Source: Hyphomonas sp.
GTDB lineage: Bacteria; Pseudomonadota; Alphaproteobacteria; Caulobacterales; Hyphomonadaceae
Assembly (NCBI GenBank): GCA_024743015.1
Contig: JANSXJ010000043.1
Coordinates: 1 to 16,581 of the forward strand
Direction: 5' to 3'
Length of the DNA: 16,581 nucleotides
A program made the position numbers and the translations under genes. The notes beneath the pieces were generated by a model that saw only the letters and a list, made by a program, of their open reading frames with translations, made no database searches and had not been told where the DNA came from. Numbering within the stretch: position 1 is the stretch's first letter; each line of letters starts with the position of its first letter. Positions 8,097 through 14,361 of the stretch are shown piece by piece.

Positions 8097-9044
8097 ATGT
8101 CAAGCGCTATCACTGTCCGAATAGGAACGCGGGGCTCGCCGCTGGCGCTGTACCAGGCCAATTTGATTGCCTCTGAGCTGGCGCGGGTCAGCGACGGTAC
8201 CGTGCGCGGCGAGATCGTGACATTCACGACAAAAGGCGACCAGCTCACCTCCGAGCGTTTGATCAATTCAGGCGGCAAAGGTCTGTTCACGCGCGAGATC
8301 GACCGGGCCGTGGATACGGGCGAAGTGGATCTCGGAGTACACAGCCTGAAAGACGTGCCCAGTGTTTTGCCCGATGGTCAAAGTCTGATCGCCTATCCTG
8401 AACGCGAAGACCCGCGAGATGGCTTCCTGACTGCGAACGGGATCACACGCCTGCAGGACCTGCCGGAAGCCGCGGTACTCGGAACTGCGAGCCTGCGCCG
8501 GGAATCGCAAGCGCTGGCTTTGCGTCCCGACTTGAAAGTCATCCCGTTTCGCGGGCGTGTCGAAACCCGGATCGAGAAACTCGAACGCGGCGAAGCCGAC
8601 GCTACATTCCTCGCCATGGCTGGGCTGAAGAGACTTGAGTTGGCCGATCTCGCACACCCCGTGGCGATGCGCGATATGCTGCCGGCGGCGGGTCAGGGGA
8701 TTATCGCCGTTGCCGCACGCGATGGCGCGCTGAATGCGGAGGTTGAGAGCGCGCTCGCTGAAATCGATCACGGAGCCACCCGCGCCGTGGCGACGGCGGA
8801 GCGCGCTTTTCTCGCCGAGCTCGACGGATCGTGCCGAACAGCCATGGCCGCGCAATTGCAGAATGTTGACGGCACCTGGCGTCTGCGCGGGGAAGTCCTG
8901 ACACCGGACGGCCAGACCAAGTGGACCGCTCTTGGTGAAGCGCTGCTCTCTGCGGGCCTGGAAGATCTGGCCGCGATGGGACGCAGCATCGCCGAAGAGA
9001 TCCGCGAGCAGGCGGGTGGTGACCTGCCAGTGTTCACTGACTGA
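8097..9044 (+). CDS. hemC: hydroxymethylbilane synthase (porphobilinogen deaminase)
   Basis: A 315-residue cytoplasmic enzyme that polymerises four porphobilinogens into hydroxymethylbilane in heme/siroheme synthesis. Motifs: VRIGTRGSPLALYQ at the N-terminus, GGKGLFTREID, VHSLKDVP with catalytic Asp86, GTASLRRESQ, and GSCRTAMA with Cys246 carrying the dipyrromethane cofactor. The RGNVxTR motif of many homologues appears here as RGRVETR (152-158), a change of the Asn that may be ordinary family variation. GGAG lies five bases before the ATG. The hemD ATG follows nine bases after the stop, so the two form an operon producing uroporphyrinogen III. A promoter is expected in the 78-base divergent region upstream, but I could not single one out. 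Confidence 0.97.
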   Translation: MSSAITVRIGTRGSPLALYQANLIASELARVSDGTVRGEIVTFTTKGDQLTSERLINSGGKGLFTREIDRAVDTGEVDLGVHSLKDVPSVLPDGQSLIAYPEREDPRDGFLTANGITRLQDLPEAAVLGTASLRRESQALALRPDLKVIPFRGRVETRIEKLERGEADATFLAMAGLKRLELADLAHPVAMRDMLPAAGQGIIAVAARDGALNAEVESALAEIDHGATRAVATAERAFLAELDGSCRTAMAAQLQNVDGTWRLRGEVLTPDGQTKWTALGEALLSAGLEDLAAMGRSIAEEIREQAGGDLPVFTD

Positions 9045-9053
9045 TTGATCGAC

Positions 9054-9785
9054 ATGAGCGCGACCTCTTTGCCCATCCTGATCACCCGCGCCGAGCCGGG
9101 GGCAAGCGAAACCCAGCAGCGGATTGAAGCGCTTGGACTGCAGGCCGTGAAGACACCGGTTCTGACGATCCAGCCGCGTGCGGATGAACTCCTTCCCGAC
9201 CCACAATCGCTCTCTGGCCTGGTCTTTACGAGCGCCAATGGGGTTCGCGCATTTGTTGAGAGATCGGCTGATCGAAGCCTCGCGGCCTGGTGTGTTGGTC
9301 CCGCGACAGCGAACGCGGCGCGTGATGCCGGGTTTGGGACGGTGCATGAATCCGCCGGCAATGCCGTGGATCTCGCAGATTTTATCGCGCGACGCAGCGT
9401 CCCCGCGCCCGCCCCTTTGCTTCACGTGGCCAATCACGCCGCGAAAGGCGATCTCAAGCAGACTCTGGAAGCGCATGGATTTCGCGTCACGTTCGCGCCG
9501 CTCTATGAAATGCGGGTGGCCGACGCGCTTTCAAGCCCGGCTGTTCAGGCCTTGCGCGCGGTAGAGCCTGCAATTGTGCTCATTCATTCAGCCAAAGGCG
9601 GCGAAGCGTTTGTTCGCCTATGTGAGGATGTGCGCCTTCAGAATCTGATCGCCATCGCCATATCCGAAAATGCAGCGCAGTCCTTGATGGCCTTGTCACT
9701 CAGCGAGACCCGGATCGCATCTCAGCCAAATGAGGACGGACTGTTCGATGCGTTAGCAACTGTAATTGCCACACTTTCGGCCTGA
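9054..9785 (+). CDS. hemD: uroporphyrinogen-III synthase
   Basis: A 243-residue protein starting MSATSLPILITRAEPGASET. The N-terminal ILITRAEP, the GLVFTSANGVRAF segment, LLHVANHAAKGDL and IVLIHSAKGGEAFVRL correspond to the poorly conserved but recognisable HemD pattern of two alpha/beta domains. The enzyme inverts ring D of hydroxymethylbilane and closes it to uroporphyrinogen III, directly after HemC. A TTG at 9045, immediately after the hemC stop, is in frame, but the ATG at 9054 matches the usual N-terminus. Location after hemC strongly supports the call. The downstream Mic60 gene starts 48 bases later, past an inverted repeat. Confidence 0.92.
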   Translation: MSATSLPILITRAEPGASETQQRIEALGLQAVKTPVLTIQPRADELLPDPQSLSGLVFTSANGVRAFVERSADRSLAAWCVGPATANAARDAGFGTVHESAGNAVDLADFIARRSVPAPAPLLHVANHAAKGDLKQTLEAHGFRVTFAPLYEMRVADALSSPAVQALRAVEPAIVLIHSAKGGEAFVRLCEDVRLQNLIAIAISENAAQSLMALSLSETRIASQPNEDGLFDALATVIATLSA

Positions 9786-9792
9786 AGCGACA

Positions 9793-9822
9793 CGATATAG
9801 AGTGCGATTCACGGCTATATCG
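9793..9822 (+). repeat. 8-bp inverted repeat upstream of the Mic60 gene
   Basis: CGATATAG (9793-9800) and CTATATCG (9815-9822) are exact reverse complements separated by 14 bases. The loop contains a further GTG/CAC pair (9802-9804 and 9810-9812) and a GATTC (GANTC) site at 9806-9810. The right arm ends on the first base of the ribosome binding site GGAGA (9822-9826). It could be an operator for a dimeric regulator or an RNA hairpin affecting translation of Mic60; the sequence alone cannot tell which. Confidence 0.45.
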
Positions 9823-9833
9823 GAGACCTGCTC

Positions 9834-10970
9834 ATGACCTCATCATCCCTGCCACCTGAAACGGGGGATGATCTGCCGATTGATGCGGAATTCGAGCCAG
9901 CGGAGATCAAGCCTGATCAAGAAAAACCCCAGGGCCGCGGGCCGGGCTGGGCCGCCTTTGGCGGGGTTGGCGTGTTAGCGCTTGCTGGATTCGCGCTCGC
10001 GGCCGCCAGTTCTGGCCTGATCCCGGGCTTCCAACCTGGCGCCAGCAAAGTCGCAGCCCTGGAAACCCGCCTCGATGCGTTCACCACAACGCAAGTCTCC
10101 GCCGCTGAACGCGCTGTCAGCCAGGACGCGGAGATCGCTGCACTCAAAGGTCGCGCCGACAGCCTGCGCGCCGATCGCACCCGCACGGTCACCGATATAC
10201 GCGCGATCCGAGACGAAATATCGAGCGTGCAGGAGGATATTGAGATCCTGAAGCGCGCCCGCGTGGCGTCGCTCGCAGAAGCGGCAGAGACCGCCGAGAG
10301 CGACCCAGCCGGAGTGGACACATCTGCGCTTGAAGCCAGAATCACAGCGCTCGAAACCGCCGTCGTGGCACAATCCGATGGATACACTTTAGCAATCGAG
10401 CTGCTCGAATCCCGGCTTGATACGCTGGAGGAAAAAGCCGGAACAGAGTCCCTCACCGCGACCGCGGCCACCAATAATCGCACGGAAGCGGCGCTGGCAC
10501 TCTCGGCCATTGAAGCGGCGGCGCGGCGCGGACGCCCGTTCCTGTCCGCCTACCAACGCCTCAATACAGCGATACCTGATAATGGCGCGGTCCGAAGCTT
10601 GTCCTCTGTCGCGTCCAAAGCAGTGCCCACACGCGCAGATCTGACAGCCACCCTTCCCGCGCTGATTGATGCCGCGCTCGACCAGGAGGCACGGACGAGT
10701 CGCGGCGGATCTGGCTGGATGCGCGATCTGTTCGGCGATGGCATTCAGGTCCGCCGCAAGGATGCGGTGACGACGCGTGACTATTTGGATCTTGCCACCG
10801 CCGCGCTCGATGCTGGAGAACTGGCTGAAACGATTGAATATATCCGCGCCATCGATGCCGATCTTCAGCCTGTCTTCACAGATTGGCTGCTAAATGCGGA
10901 AGATCGACATCTCTTGGAAGAGACCCTGGAGGCCCTGCGCCTCACAATGATTGCGGAAGAGCGCCCATGA
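9834..10970 (+). CDS. alphaproteobacterial Mic60 (mitofilin) homologue
   Basis: A 378-residue inner-membrane protein: an acidic cytoplasmic N-terminus (1-35), one transmembrane helix (about 39-60), and long heptad-like coiled-coil stretches with many Ala/Glu/Arg (about 70-145 and 165-205). The C-terminal domain includes AALALSAIEAAARRGRPFLSAYQRL, FGDGIQVRRKD and DYLDLATAALDAGELAETIEYI. This architecture, and its position between hemD and a HemY-type gene, match the COG4223/mitofilin family. Its mitochondrial relative Mic60 shapes cristae; bacterial members have been linked to intracytoplasmic membrane organisation and outer-membrane contacts. GGAGA lies seven bases before the ATG. The stop overlaps the next gene's start as ATGA, indicating coupled translation. 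Confidence 0.85.
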   Translation: MTSSSLPPETGDDLPIDAEFEPAEIKPDQEKPQGRGPGWAAFGGVGVLALAGFALAAASSGLIPGFQPGASKVAALETRLDAFTTTQVSAAERAVSQDAEIAALKGRADSLRADRTRTVTDIRAIRDEISSVQEDIEILKRARVASLAEAAETAESDPAGVDTSALEARITALETAVVAQSDGYTLAIELLESRLDTLEEKAGTESLTATAATNNRTEAALALSAIEAAARRGRPFLSAYQRLNTAIPDNGAVRSLSSVASKAVPTRADLTATLPALIDAALDQEARTSRGGSGWMRDLFGDGIQVRRKDAVTTRDYLDLATAALDAGELAETIEYIRAIDADLQPVFTDWLLNAEDRHLLEETLEALRLTMIAEERP

Positions 10971-12394
10971 TCATCCTGTTCTTGATCATATTGCTGATTG
11001 TCCTGGCGGGCATTTTTGTGATGTGGGCTTCGCGCCTACCCGGCGGCCTGATTCTCGATCTCGGCGGCGGCACCGTCTACGAGTTTGAGATCGTCTGGGC
11101 TTTGCTGGCAATCCTTCTCGTTGGCGCGGCAATGGCGCTGATCTGGTCCTTGCTGACGGGCCTCGTGACGCTGCCCAGCCGGTTCAGCCGGTCTCGCAAG
11201 GCCTCAAAGGTCAAGGCGGCGAATAAGGCCCTTGCTGACGGGTTGCTCGCGGCTGAAGCCGGTGACGCCGATTTGGCCAAGAAACTGTCCAAGAAAGCCG
11301 CCCAGCACGCCGATGATGACCGATTGAAACTGCTACTTGAAGCCCGCGCGTCCGAGATTTCGGACGACTGGTCCGGGGCCGAGCGCGCCTGGGGACAGCT
11401 AGCCCGCCTGCCGGGTGGACAGCTAGCGGGACTGCGCGGGGCAGCCTCGGCTGCGAGTGCCCGCGGTGACAGTATCTCAGCTGAGGCCCGCACCCGCGAA
11501 GCGCTTGAAATGAAATCTGGCGCGGATTGGCCGTTCAACGCCCTTTTTGACAGCCAGGTGGCGACCGGGAACTGGAACGAAGCGCTGAAAACCCTCGCTG
11601 CAGGTGAGAAGCGTGGACAGATCCGTGGTGAGAGTCTTCGCCGTCGTCGCGCCGTACTCTACACCGCGCAAGCCGCTGCGCTGCAGCACAATGAGCGCAA
11701 GGAATCGCAACGCCTGCTGGCTGAAGCGATCCGCTCCGCTCCATCCTTCCCGCCAGCCGCCTGGCATGGCGCGCGGCAGTTGATGATCGATAATAAGATC
11801 AAAGCTGCCCAAGGCGTTCTGGAACTTGGCTGGAAAGCGCGGCCGCATCCGGCCCTCGCACAGCTCGTGCGGCGTCTCGACAGCAGCGCCACACCGGCCA
11901 TGATCGCGCAACGCCTGAAGGCGCTTGCGGCGGCAAACCCGGACCACCGCGAAAGCAGGATCCTTACCGCCGAACTCGCAATGCAAGACCGCGACTGGCT
12001 TGGCGCAGTCAAAACGCTGGCTCTGCTGGTGGAAGAAAAACCGACAGCTCGTCTTTGTTTACTGCTGGAAAAAGCGCTTCGCGGCTATGGTGACCTGACC
12101 GAAGCTGAACGGTGGGGTCGGATGGCCGTCACTGCGGCGCGCGAACCGGAATGGTCGGACATGGATCCACGCGGCACCGCCTTCCAGTACGCCGCACGCG
12201 ACTGGTCACGTCTGGTCTATGCCTTCGGAGATGCCGGAAACCTGGTCCATCCGCGCTATGAGTCATCCGAGCGTGAACTGGACGCCAGCCGCCCGATTGC
12301 CTTGCCCGCACCGGGATCCAGCCCGTCAGAGCCGAAGGCGCCCAAAACCGAGGTGGTGACGCCGCCGCTCGACTATGTGCCAAGCGAAGACTAG
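10967..12394 (+). CDS. HemY-type inner-membrane TPR protein
   Basis: A 475-residue protein beginning MIILFLIILLIVLAGIFVMW. It has two N-terminal transmembrane helices (about 1-20 and 40-67), the short GGLILDLGGGTVYEFE segment of the HemY_N domain between them, a basic linker, and then TPR-like helical repeats to about residue 440. The C-terminal tail is Pro/Ser-rich. It belongs to the HemY N-terminal domain family placed next to hemC/hemD and Mic60. Despite the name, it is not the protoporphyrinogen oxidase called HemY in Gram-positives, and its function is not settled. The frame is open from 10883, but the ATG at 10967 gives the membrane helix directly and overlaps the Mic60 stop by four bases. 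The C-terminus lacks the paired Cys-x-x-Cys motifs I associate with some alphaproteobacterial relatives. Confidence 0.82.
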   Translation: MIILFLIILLIVLAGIFVMWASRLPGGLILDLGGGTVYEFEIVWALLAILLVGAAMALIWSLLTGLVTLPSRFSRSRKASKVKAANKALADGLLAAEAGDADLAKKLSKKAAQHADDDRLKLLLEARASEISDDWSGAERAWGQLARLPGGQLAGLRGAASAASARGDSISAEARTREALEMKSGADWPFNALFDSQVATGNWNEALKTLAAGEKRGQIRGESLRRRRAVLYTAQAAALQHNERKESQRLLAEAIRSAPSFPPAAWHGARQLMIDNKIKAAQGVLELGWKARPHPALAQLVRRLDSSATPAMIAQRLKALAAANPDHRESRILTAELAMQDRDWLGAVKTLALLVEEKPTARLCLLLEKALRGYGDLTEAERWGRMAVTAAREPEWSDMDPRGTAFQYAARDWSRLVYAFGDAGNLVHPRYESSERELDASRPIALPAPGSSPSEPKAPKTEVVTPPLDYVPSED

Positions 12395-12469
12395 GTCCAC
12401 AGCGCAAAACGGCTCAATCTGTCCAGACACTTTTCCTGCCTGAAATGCCTTCCATAACGACATTGTCAT

Positions 12470-12508
12470 CCCTATCTATGCGAATTCGCGATAGGGACTA
12501 TTCGCGAT
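12470..12508 (+). repeat. nested inverted repeat and 16-base-spaced direct repeat upstream of rpoH
   Basis: In the 222-base gap before rpoH, CCCTATC (12470-12476) and GATAGGG (12490-12496) form a 7-bp inverted repeat enclosing the perfect palindrome GCGAATTCGC (12480-12489). ATTCGCGAT occurs twice in direct orientation, at 12484-12492 and 12500-12508, with starts 16 bases apart; each copy contains palindromic TCGCGA. The arrangement looks like a regulator binding site or a promoter-proximal control region. It does not match the CIRCE consensus. The rest of the gap (12395-12469 and 12509-12602) shows no gene and no promoter I would defend. Confidence 0.45.
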
Positions 12509-12602
12509 TGAGGGAAAGACGCTGCCGATGATCGGGGCTATGACCCTCACCAACGATAGAACTGGAACAGATGCTTTGACTTTGAAGGTCTGTGAAAGGG
12601 AT

Positions 12603-12610
12603 AAAGGAGG
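12603..12610 (+). promoter_or_regulatory. strong ribosome binding site of rpoH
   Basis: AAAGGAGG lies six bases before the ATG at 12617, a near-perfect Shine-Dalgarno sequence and the strongest in this window. It fixes the rpoH start. GGTC (12587-12590) and GACC (12610-12613) could pair and place this site in a loop, but four pairs across 19 bases are too weak to claim an RNA thermometer. Confidence 0.8.
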
Positions 12611-12616
12611 ACCAAG

Positions 12617-13513
12617 ATGGCCAATCCAACTGCGAGCCGCGCGCTCACGCTGAGCCCCGAACAGGGCCTTAGTCGATACCTCTCAGAAATCAGAAAATTC
12701 CCGATGCTGGACAAGGACGAGGAGTTCATGCTCGCCAAGCGCTGGCAAGAACACGAAGATTCCGAAGCCGCTGAAAAGATGGTGACGTCTCACCTGCGCC
12801 TGGTGGCCAAGATCGCGATGGGCTATCGCGGCTACGGCCTGCCAATGGCTGAGGTCATTTCAGAAGGCAATGTCGGCCTGATGCAATCGGTGAAGAAGTT
12901 TGACCCCGACAAGGGCTTCCGTCTCGCGACTTATGCGATGTGGTGGATCCGTGCGAGCATTCAGGAATACATCCTGCGCTCCTGGAGCCTGGTGAAACTC
13001 GGCACCACAGCTGCGCAGAAAAAACTGTTCTTCAATCTCCGCCGCATGAAAGGTGAGATTGATGCGCTCGACAATGCGCAGCTCAAGCCGGAACAGGTGA
13101 AACATATCGCCGACAAGCTGAACGTCTCAGAAAAGGACGTCATCTCCATGAATGGCCGGATGAGCGGCTCAGACGCCTCGCTTAACGCCCCGATGGGCGC
13201 TGAAGGTGATATGGAGTGGCAGGACTGGCTCGAAGATGACGAGCCCAATCAGGCCGAAGAGTTTGCCCGCACCCAGGAATTCGATGCCCGCATGGAATTG
13301 CTGCAGACGGCCATGGCTGATCTGTCCGAGCGCGAACAGCACATCCTGCAGGAACGCCGACTGACAGATGAGCCGAAGACGCTGGAAGAGCTGTCCGAGG
13401 TTTACAATGTCAGCCGCGAGCGAATCCGTCAGATCGAAGTGCGGGCGGTTGAGAAACTGCAAAAAGCGATGCAGAAAATGGCCAAGGAACAAGGCCTGCC
13501 ATCGGGGGTATAA
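12617..13513 (+). CDS. rpoH: RNA polymerase heat-shock sigma factor sigma32 (RpoH)
   Basis: A 298-residue sigma70-family factor. Region 1.2/2 runs from LSRYLSEIRKFPMLDKDEE through HLRLVAKIAMGYRGYGLP, EGNVGLMQSVKKFDPDKGFR and ATYAMWWIRASIQEYILRSW. The RpoH box QKKLFFNLR (134-142), which separates RpoH from other sigma factors, is present. Region 4.2 near the C-terminus has an HTH (LEELSEVYNVSRERIRQIEVRAVEKL). RpoH directs core polymerase to heat-shock promoters (chaperones, proteases). The start follows a very strong ribosome binding site. A perfect intrinsic terminator begins 39 bases after the stop, inside the next gene. Alphaproteobacteria often carry more than one rpoH; I cannot say which paralogue this is. 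Confidence 0.96.
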   Translation: MANPTASRALTLSPEQGLSRYLSEIRKFPMLDKDEEFMLAKRWQEHEDSEAAEKMVTSHLRLVAKIAMGYRGYGLPMAEVISEGNVGLMQSVKKFDPDKGFRLATYAMWWIRASIQEYILRSWSLVKLGTTAAQKKLFFNLRRMKGEIDALDNAQLKPEQVKHIADKLNVSEKDVISMNGRMSGSDASLNAPMGAEGDMEWQDWLEDDEPNQAEEFARTQEFDARMELLQTAMADLSEREQHILQERRLTDEPKTLEELSEVYNVSRERIRQIEVRAVEKLQKAMQKMAKEQGLPSGV

Positions 13514-13518
13514 GCCAG

Positions 13519-14331
13519 TTGAATGGTTTAAATCTCATCCAGATAACCGACAGGGGCGATCCACGGATCGCCCCTTTTGTTGGTGTCCGCGAGCGCGATC
13601 TGACGGGCGGTGTAGATGGGCGGTTCATTGTTGAGGGTAAAGTTCCACTGCACATCCTGCTGACGCGCTCGCGGTTTGCGGTGGAAAGCCTGTTCTTATG
13701 TGAAACCCGGTTGGAGCCGCTGGCAGACATCCTCGCCAATATGCCGGAGGGCGTACCGGTCTACACCGCCTCGCAGGATTTGATGGATCAGGTGGTTGGA
13801 TTTCCTATCCATCGCGGTGTCCTCGCCTGCGCGCGCAAAGGCGAAACGATTCCATTGGGCGCTCTGCTCTCAGATCCGGACGCGCGGACTCTCCTGATGC
13901 TCAATCAGATCTCCAATCATGACAATGTTGGCGCGGCGTTTCGCAATGCCGCGGCGTTTGGCGCGGACGGTGTGATCCTCGATAGTGGATCTTGTGATCC
14001 GCTCTATCGCAAGTCGATCCGGGTTTCGTCGGGAAGCACGCTTTGGTTGCCATATCATCATGGCGGCAACGGAGTTGACCAGATTGCAGCGCTGAAAGCG
14101 GCAGGGTTTGCGATTTGGGCGATGACGCCGCGAACCGAGGCTCGCCCGCTCTCAGAGCTCAAGCGGCCTGATAAACTTGCCATCCTACTCGGCGCCGAGG
14201 GACCCGGTTTACCTGACGCGTTGATTGCTGCGTGCGAACCGGTGCGGATCCCAATGCGCGCGGACTTTGATAGTGTTAATGTCGCGACCGCTGGTGCGAT
14301 TGCCCTATCGCATGTATTCAAGCCAGGCTAA
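13519..14331 (+). CDS. TrmH/SpoU family RNA 2'-O-methyltransferase
   Basis: A 270-residue SPOUT methyltransferase that should use S-adenosylmethionine to methylate a ribose 2'-OH of rRNA or tRNA. The three SpoU motifs are clear: NHDNVGAAFRNA (133-144), LLGAEGPGL (223-231) and SVNVATAGAIAL (252-263). The N-terminal substrate-binding part reads DPRIAPF...RERDL and GRFIVEG. The target cannot be assigned. The start is TTG at 13519, five bases after the rpoH stop; no ATG or GTG precedes the conserved N-terminus, the first in-frame ATG coming only at codon 75, and an in-frame stop lies upstream at 13450. GGGGGT at the rpoH end is the only candidate ribosome binding site. Codons 12-20 form a strong terminator hairpin, so read-through from rpoH should be limited. 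Confidence 0.88.
   Translation: MNGLNLIQITDRGDPRIAPFVGVRERDLTGGVDGRFIVEGKVPLHILLTRSRFAVESLFLCETRLEPLADILANMPEGVPVYTASQDLMDQVVGFPIHRGVLACARKGETIPLGALLSDPDARTLLMLNQISNHDNVGAAFRNAAAFGADGVILDSGSCDPLYRKSIRVSSGSTLWLPYHHGGNGVDQIAALKAAGFAIWAMTPRTEARPLSELKRPDKLAILLGAEGPGLPDALIAACEPVRIPMRADFDSVNVATAGAIALSHVFKPG
13553..13578 (+). terminator. intrinsic terminator of rpoH embedded in the methyltransferase gene
   Basis: GGGGCGATCC (13553-13562) and GGATCGCCCC (13565-13574) are perfect reverse complements separated by only AC, so the effective hairpin is an 8-9 bp GC-rich stem with a tight loop. TTTT (13575-13578) and then GTT follow. This is a textbook rho-independent terminator 39 bases after the rpoH stop, yet it lies in codons 12-20 of the downstream reading frame, encoding R-G-D-P-R-I-A-P-F. 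Confidence 0.75.
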
Positions 14332-14361
14332 CGCTCGGAAACGAGAGAAACGGGAGTTTCG

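Noticed and set aside
8268..9476. 402-residue open frame on the minus strand across hemC and hemD
   Set aside because: It is antisense to two clear enzyme genes, has a Cys/Arg/Gln-rich composition with no recognisable domain, and is explained by the low stop frequency opposite GC-rich coding DNA.
11477..11986. 169-residue open frame antisense to the HemY-type gene
   Set aside because: Shadow of the TPR coding region, with no motif and no plausible start context.
12395..12460. Terminator after the HemY-type gene
   Set aside because: TTTT at 12431-12434 follows only a four-pair stem with a 2-base loop (TGTC/GACA); no convincing hairpin.
12576..12605. TTGACT followed by GATAAA as an rpoH promoter
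   Set aside because: The -10 would overlap the ribosome binding site and leave only about five bases of leader, which is incompatible with the strong Shine-Dalgarno sequence used by rpoH.
12587..12613. GGTC/GACC pairing around the rpoH ribosome binding site as an RNA thermometer
   Set aside because: Only four base pairs across a 19-base loop, with the ribosome binding site unpaired in the loop; too weak to call.
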